Below are positions 1 to 5,707 of a stretch of DNA of 6,898 nucleotides, one piece after another. Under the pieces are notes generated by a model that saw only the letters and a program-made list of their open reading frames with translations, did no database searches and was not told the DNA's origin. A program made the position numbers and the translations under genes. The first letter of the stretch is position 1, and each line of letters begins with the position of its first letter. This stretch comes from Alphaproteobacteria bacterium (GTDB lineage: Bacteria; Myxococcota_A; UBA796; GCA-2862545): assembly GCA_020632885.1 (NCBI GenBank), contig JACKEQ010000141.1, positions 1-6,898 on the forward strand. Direction: 5' to 3'.

Positions 1-66
1 GCCCCGCTCTCGCGTGGGGTGACCGTGAGGAGATTCTTCGTCAAGGCCCGCGCATGGGGCCGCGAA

Positions 67-81
67 GGCCGAGAATCGGCC
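67..81 (-). terminator. Possible terminator hairpin after the histidine kinase
   Basis: GGCCGA-GAA-TCGGCC forms a perfect 6 bp stem with a 3 nt loop. On the minus strand it begins about 26 nt after the kinase stop codon. No T-run follows it, so intrinsic termination is only a guess. The rest of 1-106 shows no convincing gene. Confidence 0.3.
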
Positions 82-106
82 GGAGTAACTGGAATCCTCG
101 GCCGGT

Positions 107-1654
107 TCAGCTCGTGGGGGCGCGTGCCAGCGCCCTCCCGAGCATCACGAGGAGGTCGTCGGGGGTGTAGGGCTTCTGCAGGAAGCCGGACAACCCCTGG
201 CCCTGCAGGCGGGTCGTCGCCTCCGTCTCGTGGAACCCGCTCGACAGCAGCACGGGGACATCGGGACGCAGCGCGCGCACCGCTTCGAAGACGTCCGCAC
301 CATTGAGGTGCGGCATCGACGCGTCCAGGAGCAGGGCGTCGATCTCCGCGGAGCGCTCGCGGAAGAGCTCGAGCGCCTGGCGTCCGTCCTCGGCCTCGAT
401 CACCGCGTACCCCGCGCCCACCAGCACCCGACGCGCCATCCGCCGCACGATGGGCTCGTCGTCCGCGAGCAGGACCGTGCCCGTGCGTCGCGGGCTGTCC
501 TCCACCGTCGGGCTCGGGGGGCGGTGCGGCGGCAGGAACACCGTGATCCGGGTGCCCGCCCCCGCGGACGACCGCACGTGGACCCCTCCGCGGTGCGCCC
601 GGACGATGTCCAGCACCGTCGCCATCCCGAGCCCGTGCCCCGCGGGCTTCGTGGTGTAGAAGGGGTCGAAGACGCGCTCCGCCACGTCTGGCGCCATCCC
701 CACCCCATCGTCCGTCACCACCAACGCGAGCCAGGGACCCGACGGAAGTGCGTGGGGTCGGGCCTCCGCCAGCTCGGGAGCGGACATCGGGAGGAGGCAG
801 GTGTGGACGCCGATCGTCCCGGTCGTCTCGATGGACTCGGCGGCGTTGGTCACCAGGTTGAGCAGGACCTGGCGCAGCTGGTTGGCGTCGCCCGTCAACG
901 GTGGCAGGTCGGCGTCGCAGGTCACGCGGAGCCCGATGTGGCGGGGGACCGACGAGCGCAGCAGGTCCCGGAGATCACCCACCAGCGACGACAGGTCCAA
1001 CACATCCACGCGGTGCGGTCCTCGCCCGGAGTACGTCAACATCTGCTTCGCCAGGGAGGACGCCTGCATGGCCGCGCGCAGCAGGTCCTGCACGTAGTCG
1101 TGCGCAGGGGTGCCCGGCTGCAACACACCCAACGCCAGGTTGGCATTGCCGATCACACCCACGAGGAGGTTGTTGAAGTCGTGGGCCACCCCGCCGGCCA
1201 GCAGACCCATGCCCTCCAGTCGCTGGGAACGCAACGCATGCGCCCACGCCGCGTCTCGATCGGCCTCGAGGCGTCGGCGGGAGCTCACGTCGACCAGCCA
1301 ACAGATCGTCCAGGTCCGCCCTTCCCGCTCGAACGCCTGGATCCCGACCTCGACGGCCACGGTGGAGCCGTCGGCCCGCACGGCCATCAGGTCGCGCCCA
1401 CGTCCCATCAGGCGGGCCCGCGGGTTGGCCAACCACCCCTGTCGGAGCTCTCGGTGGCGAACCATTCGGTCGGCTGGCACCAGGTCCTCGACCGCCAGTC
1501 CCACCACCGACCGTCCGAACAGGGTCTGGGCGAGCGGATTCTCCAGGGCGATCCGTCCCGAGTCCTCCACCAACAGGGTCGCGGCCGGAGAGGCATCGAT
1601 GGCCAACTCGAACCCGGCGAGCGTTGCTGCGTCGAACGGTGGAGGCAATGTCAA
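107..1654 (-). CDS. PAS-domain hybrid sensor histidine kinase / response regulator
   Basis: Soluble hybrid two-component sensor kinase of 515 aa. It should autophosphorylate on histidine in response to a signal read by its PAS domain and pass the phosphate to its own receiver domain. Domains in order: PAS-like sensor (about 10-125); a short helix; HisKA with the phosphoacceptor motif AHDFNN (His158); HATPase_c with N box (Asn266, Asn270), G1 box DDGVGM (315-320), F box (VFDPFYTTK, 328-336) and G2 box GHGLGM (339-344); then a receiver (about 393-510) with acidic pair Asp398-Asp399, phosphoacceptor Asp444, Ser471/Ser472 and Lys494. All catalytic residues are present. I see no transmembrane segment or signal peptide, so it is probably cytoplasmic. 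The frame opens right after a stop codon; the only early starts are TTG at 1654 and TTG at 1648. The latter sits better behind the AGG at the in-frame TAG. No DNA-binding output domain is present, so the output is phosphotransfer or protein interaction. No partner regulator lies in the window. Confidence 0.95.
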   Translation of the reverse strand: MTLPPPFDAATLAGFELAIDASPAATLLVEDSGRIALENPLAQTLFGRSVVGLAVEDLVPADRMVRHRELRQGWLANPRARLMGRGRDLMAVRADGSTVAVEVGIQAFEREGRTWTICWLVDVSSRRRLEADRDAAWAHALRSQRLEGMGLLAGGVAHDFNNLLVGVIGNANLALGVLQPGTPAHDYVQDLLRAAMQASSLAKQMLTYSGRGPHRVDVLDLSSLVGDLRDLLRSSVPRHIGLRVTCDADLPPLTGDANQLRQVLLNLVTNAAESIETTGTIGVHTCLLPMSAPELAEARPHALPSGPWLALVVTDDGVGMAPDVAERVFDPFYTTKPAGHGLGMATVLDIVRAHRGGVHVRSSAGAGTRITVFLPPHRPPSPTVEDSPRRTGTVLLADDEPIVRRMARRVLVGAGYAVIEAEDGRQALELFRERSAEIDALLLDASMPHLNGADVFEAVRALRPDVPVLLSSGFHETEATTRLQGQGLSGFLQKPYTPDDLLVMLGRALARAPTS

Positions 1655-1947
1655 CTACCTGGGCACTGTCCGGACCATATCACCGACCTGTACGTCGGGC
1701 GGTTCACCGCTGCAGCGAAGGACCTGTCCCTCGATGCAGGCCGGCTCCGAGGTCGTGGTGTCGGAGGGTGTGGTACCCGAGTGTGCCTGGTCTTTCCGTT
1801 GTTTTCGAGCCCGGGCGGAGTCCCTGCGGGGAGCTCGGCGAGCGGTGCGAGCGGGTCTTCCCGAATCACGAGCGGACGCCGATGATCACGAGACGGTGGA
1901 GCGCGTCCTGGCGCGGAGGTCAGCACCAGGGTGCCCACCCTCGTCGA
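1655..1947. other. Intergenic region between sulfatase-fold gene and histidine kinase gene
   Basis: This 293 bp stretch shows no convincing gene; the 95-codon minus-strand frame here is arginine/proline-rich and overlaps the kinase start. It should hold the kinase promoter, reading leftward. ATCACGAG occurs twice (1865-1872 and 1885-1892) with starts 20 bp apart, a spacing close to two helical turns that could fit a regulator site. A small hairpin at 1928-1941 follows the upstream gene. Confidence 0.4.
1928..1941 (-). terminator. Possible terminator hairpin after the sulfatase-fold gene
   Basis: AGGGT-GCCC-ACCCT forms a 5 bp stem with a 4 nt loop, beginning 7 nt after the lipoprotein gene stop on the minus strand. 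No T-tract follows, so it may only be an RNA 3'-end structure. Confidence 0.25.
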
Positions 1948-3117
1948 TCAGTACGCCGATACTTCCGGATAGACCTCGGACAGCAGCGTCTGCATGCGCA
2001 AGCGGTCGTCCGGCAGCCGCTCCGAGGCGTCGAGCTTCTGCGCCGGGTCGGTGGCGAGGTCGAAGAGCCTGCCGGACGCGGTGGCGACGTTCCACACCAG
2101 CTGCAGATCCCCGTCGCGCACCGAGCGGAGGTCCGCGAAGCGACGGGTCTCGGCGAACAGGGGGCGGGCGGCGGGCGAGGGGAGGAGCGACGTCCCGCGG
2201 AAGCTGTCCGGCGGCGTCTGGCCCACGAGCGCGAGCATCGTCGGCGCGAGATCGATCAGCCCGACGGGCGCGGTCACCACACCGGGCTCGACGCCGGGGC
2301 CGCGGATCAGCAGGGGCACGCCGAGCAGCTCCTGGTACAGGGAGAACGCGTGTCCGTAGCGCCCGTGATCGCCGAGCTCCTCGCCGTGGTCGGCGTGCAG
2401 CACGATCAGTGTGTCGGGCCGGTCGAGGACGCGATCGAGCAGGCGCCCGAGCTGCTGGTCGGTGTAGGCGACCTCCTCCGCGTAGCGGTCGGCCTTCGTG
2501 GTGCCGAGGTCCACGACGTCGTCGTGGTCGAAGTAGGTGTCGTGCGGGTCGAAGAGGTGGACCCAGAGCAGGAAGGGCGCACCCGGGTCGGCCTCGAGCG
2601 CGTCGAGGTACCCGAGCGCCTGGTCCACCAGCGTCTCCGACGTGACCAGATCGCCGGGGTAGCCGATGCCCTCCCAGCTCGAGGTGTCGTAGACGTCGAA
2701 CGAGGCGGCGTAGGGGGCCGCGTAGGCCGCTAGCGCGTTGTGACCGACGACGGCCTCGAGTCGCCAGCCCGCGCCGTGGAGGACGGAGAACAACGTGGGT
2801 GTGTTCGGGTCGATCGCGTCGGGCCAGTCCCACACGCCGTGCTCCCAGGCGTCCTGCGAGGCGAGCGTGGTCGCCATCGACGGCTTGGTCCAGCTGGCGC
2901 CGGCCTGGGCCTGGTCGTAGCGCAGGGCACCCTCGGCGAGACGCGCGACGTTGGGCGTGAGCGCCGGGTCGCCCCACGGCGCGAGGTGGTCGCGGCGCGT
3001 GGTGTCGATGGTGACGTAGACGATGTCCGGTGGGCGCTGGGGTGTGCCCGTCTCCCCGGTCGGGGTCCCCGGCGTCGGGAGGGTCGTGGTCGTCGTGCAA
3101 GCGATCCACCACCACAC
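1948..3117 (-). CDS. Sulfatase-fold (alkaline phosphatase superfamily) hydrolase, probable lipoprotein, Thr at nucleophile position
   Basis: Metal-dependent hydrolase of the sulfatase branch of the alkaline phosphatase superfamily, 389 aa from the GTG at 3117. Visible metal-site motifs: YVTIDTTRRDHLAPWG (Asp38, Thr39 as first ligand area), HLFDPHD (His187, His192), HADHGEELGDHG (Asp243, His244) and a following YGHAFSLYQE (His256). The nucleophile region reads SWTKPSMATTL, so Thr77 stands where classical sulfatases have Cys or Ser of C/S-x-P-x-R, and that Arg is Met81. The only cysteine in the protein is Cys7 in WWIAC, a lipobox-like site followed by a Thr/Pro/Gly-rich linker (8-28). Formylglycine chemistry is therefore excluded, and lipid anchoring is likely. 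Start choice: GTG 3117 follows a strong GGAGGAGGG site. An in-frame ATG at 3138 lacks a ribosome site and would add two glutamates to the signal. Either way the signal is unusually short. The substrate (sulfate ester, phosphoester or phosphoethanolamine type) cannot be told. The start faces the RNA ligase-kinase gene head to head. Confidence 0.88.
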   Translation of the reverse strand: MWWWIACTTTTTLPTPGTPTGETGTPQRPPDIVYVTIDTTRRDHLAPWGDPALTPNVARLAEGALRYDQAQAGASWTKPSMATTLASQDAWEHGVWDWPDAIDPNTPTLFSVLHGAGWRLEAVVGHNALAAYAAPYAASFDVYDTSSWEGIGYPGDLVTSETLVDQALGYLDALEADPGAPFLLWVHLFDPHDTYFDHDDVVDLGTTKADRYAEEVAYTDQQLGRLLDRVLDRPDTLIVLHADHGEELGDHGRYGHAFSLYQELLGVPLLIRGPGVEPGVVTAPVGLIDLAPTMLALVGQTPPDSFRGTSLLPSPAARPLFAETRRFADLRSVRDGDLQLVWNVATASGRLFDLATDPAQKLDASERLPDDRLRMQTLLSEVYPEVSAY

Positions 3118-3130
3118 GGCGCCCTCCTCC
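3118..3130 (-). promoter_or_regulatory. Ribosome binding site deciding the GTG start of the sulfatase-fold gene
   Basis: Reading the minus strand, GGAGGAGGGCGCC directly precedes the GTG at 3117. This near-perfect Shine-Dalgarno match lies inside what would be the first codons if ATG 3138 were used. It argues for the GTG start and shortens the lipoprotein signal to six residues before the cysteine. Confidence 0.55.
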
Positions 3131-3159
3131 GACTCCATGTAGCGCGCTATGCGCAGACC

Positions 3160-4854
3160 ATGCGCGTGCGGTACCCGAGGACCGTCCATCTGCCCTGGTC
3201 GCCCGGCGCGACCGACGACGACGTGCGCGCGCAGCACCTCGCGGATCTGGCGGGGCGCGAGGTCGTGGTCACCGAGAAGCTCGACGGCGAGAACACCACG
3301 CTGTACGCCGACGGCCTGCACGCGCGGTCGCCGGACAGCGCGCACCACCCCTCGCGGGCGCCGATCAAGGCGCTGCACGCGCGCATCGCGGCCCACCTCC
3401 CGCCCGGCGTGCGCCTGTGCGGGGAGAACGTCGTGGCGCGCCACAGCATCGCGTACGACCGGCTGGTGGGCTGGTTCTACGTGTTCTCCGCCTGGGAGGG
3501 CGACGACTGTTGGGCCTGGGACGACACCGCGCTGCTCGCCGCGGACCTCGGGCTTCCCACGGTCCCGGTCTTGTGGCGGGGCGCGTTCGACGAGGCCGCG
3601 ATCCGCGCGCTGCGCCTCGATCCGGCGCGGCAGGAGGGCTACGTCGTGCGCGACGCGGGCGCCTTCTCGCGCGCCGACTTCCCCACGCGGGTCGCGAAGT
3701 GGGTGCGCCCGAACCACGTGACCCCGGGCGGGACGCACTGGATGCTGGCCTCGGTGGTGCCGAACGGCCTGGGTCCGACCGCCCCGCTGTGGGAGGTGCG
3801 CAGCGGCGGCGAGGTGGACGGGCGCGCGCTGTGCGCGGCGGTGGGCCTGCCGGAGCCCGGAGAGGACGCGCTGCGGCGGATGGCGGTGGCGGGGGTCGAG
3901 GTGGACCGGCACCGGCCGCTGGGGGAGGCGAGGCTCCAGGCGCGCCTGGCGGCCCTGGTGGACCCCGCGGCACGTCCCGAGCGCGCGCGAGCGGCGGTGA
4001 TGCCCGCGGTGCTCGACGCCTTCGGGATCCCGGCGGTCGCGGATCTCGTCGGCCTGCGCGAGCACCTGCACCGCCCGATCCCCGACGAGCGCCGTCGCGG
4101 CGGCCTCGTCAGCCTGGCGCGCAACGTGGACCTGGCGGCGTTGCTGGCGGTGGCGCGGGCGGCGCTGGTGGGACGCGAGGACCCCGTGGCGGACGAGCAG
4201 ATCGCGTGGACCGAGCTGTTCGCGGCAGACGAGGGGCTCCTCGTGACGCGCCCGTTCGAGGAGCTGCGGCGAGGGGTGCTGGCCGGCCTGGGTGGCGCTC
4301 CCGAGGTCGTGGTGGAGCGGGTGTGGGCGGAGACTCTCGCGGCGTTGGCCGAGGGTCGCCTGCGGTCGCCGGAGGAGGCGTTGGCGCGCGGGCACCGCTG
4401 GTTGGCCGGAGACTTCCCGGTGGCGGAGGTGCTGGTCGGGCCGTCGGGTTCGGGGAAGTCCTCGTTCACCGCCGAGCGACGGGGCGCCCGCGTGGTGAGC
4501 CTGGACGCGCTCCGCGAGGAGGCGGGCGACCGCGCGGACCAGTCACGGAACACGGAGATCCTGACGGAGGCCCGGCGACGTTGGGAGAGCGCGCTGCGGG
4601 AGGGCGTCCGGCACCTCGTGTGGGACGCGACCTCGCTCACGCGCCTGCAGCGGGACCTCCCCGTGGGACTCGCTCGCCGCCACGACGCGCTCGTGCGCTT
4701 CGTGTGCGTGGTGGCGCCGGAGGAGGCCCTGTTCGCGCGCAACCGCACCCGCCGCCACCCGGTCCCGGAGGGCGTGCTCGCGACGCAGCTCGGCAAGCTC
4801 GCCTGGCCCTACGCCCACGAGGCCCACACCGTGCGCTGGGTGTCGTCCCGTTAA
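3160..4854 (+). CDS. RNA ligase - polynucleotide kinase fusion protein (RNA repair)
   Basis: 564 aa. The N-terminal part (about 1-215) is an ATP-dependent RNA ligase of the RNA_ligase nucleotidyltransferase group: family-typical opening YPRTVHLPWSPG (5-16), motif I EKLDGEN with adenylate-accepting Lys40, LHARS (53-57), CGEN (87-90), motif III FYVFSAWEG (106-114), motif IV EGYVVR (159-164) and motif V AKWVR with Lys180. The C-terminal part (about 420-564) is a P-loop kinase of polynucleotide-kinase type: Walker A GPSGSGKS (427-434), SLDALR with probable catalytic Asp449 and Arg452, WDATSL (488-493) and an arginine-rich lid RNRTRRHPVPEGV (527-539). Residues 232-415 match nothing I recognise; no HD dyad, HAD DxDxT or paired HxT motif is visible there. 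Expected role: phosphorylate 5'-OH ends and seal them to 3'-OH ends, in the cytoplasm, as in tRNA or RNA break repair. Ligase-then-kinase is the order of fungal Trl1, not of bacterial Pnkp. ATG 3160 is chosen because family members begin a few residues before the YPRT motif; it has no clear ribosome site. The next gene follows after 21 bp and is probably cotranscribed. Confidence 0.9.
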   Translation: MRVRYPRTVHLPWSPGATDDDVRAQHLADLAGREVVVTEKLDGENTTLYADGLHARSPDSAHHPSRAPIKALHARIAAHLPPGVRLCGENVVARHSIAYDRLVGWFYVFSAWEGDDCWAWDDTALLAADLGLPTVPVLWRGAFDEAAIRALRLDPARQEGYVVRDAGAFSRADFPTRVAKWVRPNHVTPGGTHWMLASVVPNGLGPTAPLWEVRSGGEVDGRALCAAVGLPEPGEDALRRMAVAGVEVDRHRPLGEARLQARLAALVDPAARPERARAAVMPAVLDAFGIPAVADLVGLREHLHRPIPDERRRGGLVSLARNVDLAALLAVARAALVGREDPVADEQIAWTELFAADEGLLVTRPFEELRRGVLAGLGGAPEVVVERVWAETLAALAEGRLRSPEEALARGHRWLAGDFPVAEVLVGPSGSGKSSFTAERRGARVVSLDALREEAGDRADQSRNTEILTEARRRWESALREGVRHLVWDATSLTRLQRDLPVGLARRHDALVRFVCVVAPEEALFARNRTRRHPVPEGVLATQLGKLAWPYAHEAHTVRWVSSR

Positions 4855-4856
4855 GG

Positions 4857-4871
4857 TGGGGAGGAAGGGGG
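4857..4871 (+). promoter_or_regulatory. Strong purine-rich ribosome binding site
   Basis: GTGGGGAGGAAGGGG precedes the ATG at 4876 and contains GGGGAGG and GGAAGGGG. It contrasts with the absent site before the upstream ligase-kinase and suggests high translation of the small exported protein. Confidence 0.55.
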
Positions 4872-4875
4872 CCGG

Positions 4876-5307
4876 ATGTGGTGGTTGGCGCTGGGGTCCG
4901 TCGGGTGGGCAGGTACGCTGGAGGTGAGCTCGATGTCGGTGAACGACCTCGAGCTGCGCGATCTGTCGTGCACGCTGGACCCGAAGATGGCGGAGGAGCA
5001 CGGCCAGGCCGTCGCGACCGCGCTGGCGCCGGTGGCCATCGCCGGAGCGCTCTCGGCCGGCAAGCCCGAGCTCGACGCCTGCGCGCCGGAGGGCCACGCG
5101 TTCCGCGCGACGCTGCGCTGGACGGACGTGGCGGCGGCCTCCGTCGACGCGAGCTCGGCCTCGGCGGACGCGGCGACCTGCGTGCAGCGCGTGCTCGGCG
5201 CCATCGTCCCCCCGATCCGCGGGACGTGCTCGGTGGTGCTGCTCACGGGCCCGAAGGAGGCCGCGGAGGCCGCCCGCGCCAAGCTCCCCGCGCCAGCAGG
5301 TCACTGA
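4876..5307 (+). CDS. Small exported four-cysteine protein of unknown function
   Basis: 143 aa. The start MWWLALGSVGWAG looks like a short cleavable signal, with hydrophobic residues 2-12 and possible cleavage after Ala12 or Gly13, although it lacks the usual basic residues. The mature part has exactly four cysteines (32, 69, 102, 118), which could form two disulfides in the periplasm. The spacing, a central ATLRW strand, a serine/alanine stretch, then TCVQRVLGAIVPP, loosely resembles the C-terminal domain of myxobacterial AgmX/PglI-type gliding proteins, where a conserved cysteine precedes a short helix and a proline. That resemblance is by eye and weak. It lies 21 bp after the ligase-kinase stop with a strong ribosome site, so cotranscription is likely, but an exported protein has no obvious part in RNA repair. 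Confidence 0.8.
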   Translation: MWWLALGSVGWAGTLEVSSMSVNDLELRDLSCTLDPKMAEEHGQAVATALAPVAIAGALSAGKPELDACAPEGHAFRATLRWTDVAAASVDASSASADAATCVQRVLGAIVPPIRGTCSVVLLTGPKEAAEAARAKLPAPAGH

Positions 5308-5316
5308 GCGGGACTC

Positions 5317-5355
5317 GGTGGATTCACCGCGGAGGACGCGGAGGACACGGAGAAA
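5317..5355 (+). repeat. CGCGGAGGA repeat, copy 1 (forward)
   Basis: 39 nt beginning GGTGGATTCACCGCGGAGGA and continuing with 9-nt-period CGGAGGAC units to GGAGAAA. It matches 5453-5491 at all but one position (A in place of G, in the third unit). It begins 10 nt after the stop codon of the exported-protein gene. Confidence 0.85.
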
Positions 5356-5452
5356 GGGCGCTCCGACACGCTGCAGCATTCCGAACACCCGCAACGTCCT
5401 TGCGCGGCTTGATCGTAACATATGGAGAAGATGTGATGGGTCGAGTGCTCGG

Positions 5453-5491
5453 GGTGGATTCACCGCGGAGGACGCGGAGGACGCGGAGAAA
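5453..5491 (+). repeat. CGCGGAGGA repeat, copy 2 (forward)
   Basis: Near-identical copy of the repeat at 5317, one mismatch in 39 nt. The internal unit GGAGGACGC is repeated in tandem. Similarity extends slightly upstream as CTCGG before the GGTGGATT in both copies, and then stops on both sides. Confidence 0.85.
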
Positions 5492-5568
5492 AGAACCCCC
5501 GAACGTCGTCCGGTGAGTACTGGCTGGTGGGCAGTCACGCGCAGCATCGTGCGCTACCTCTGTCCGAC

Positions 5569-5596
5569 CTCCGTGCTCTCCGCGCTCTCCGCGGTG
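5569..5596 (-). repeat. CGCGGAGGA repeat, copy 3 (inverted)
   Basis: The reverse complement starts CACCGCGGAGAGCGCGGAGA and ends GCACGGAG. It matches the forward copies at 24 of 28 positions; the differences are two GA-to-AG swaps. With copy 2 it forms an inverted pair with an 80 nt spacer. It also marks the left edge of the lower-GC island. Confidence 0.75.
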
Positions 5597-5682
5597 CAAC
5601 ACTTCATTCAAGCTTGCCGGATCCAATCGTAAAGTATGGTGAATAACTCATGTTCGTCGGCACTTGGGAACAGGCCGGACAA

Positions 5683-5704
5683 TGTTGGAGCGAATGCTCC
5701 GACA
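5683..5704 (-). terminator. Dyad hairpin after the 212-codon gene
   Basis: TGTTGGAGC-GAAT-GCTCCGACA is a 9 bp stem, with one T-G pair, and a 4 nt loop. It starts 4 nt after the stop of the minus-strand 212-codon gene. No T-run follows on that strand. The position favours a transcription 3' end. Confidence 0.45.
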
Positions 5705-5707
5705 TGT

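Larger units (their letters stand above)
5308..5640. other. Intergenic repeat-bearing region
   Basis: 333 bp without a supported gene. It holds three copies of a CGGAGGA-type repeat, two forward and one inverted, separated by unrelated sequence. Reading frames here, such as one coding for PRRTRRTRRK-like runs, are the repeat translated and not a gene. The second forward copy and the inverted copy could pair across about 80 nt. Confidence 0.6.

Noticed and set aside
230..1885. Long 551-codon plus-strand frame opposite the histidine kinase
   Set aside because: It is antisense to a gene with every kinase and receiver motif intact. Its His/Arg/Gly-rich composition is typical of high-GC shadows.
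3139..4395. Upstream extension of the sulfatase frame through the ligase-kinase gene (total 815 codons)
   Set aside because: The extension is antisense to the ligase and rich in Arg/His/Gln. The true start lies at 3117 or 3138, next to a lipobox-like cysteine and a ribosome site.
3030..5516. 828-codon plus-strand frame across the ligase-kinase and exported-protein genes
   Set aside because: Its Gly/Arg/Ala-rich, low-complexity translation is an out-of-frame shadow of two well-supported genes.
5317..5596. CRISPR array
   Set aside because: The three repeats differ in orientation and are internally tandem; spacing is irregular (97 and 77 nt) and no cas gene is present.
5318..5632. 104-codon plus-strand frame beginning MDSPRRTRRTRRK
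   Set aside because: It is the CGGAGGA repeat read in frame, with unrelated intergenic sequence after it; no ribosome site and no protein-like composition.
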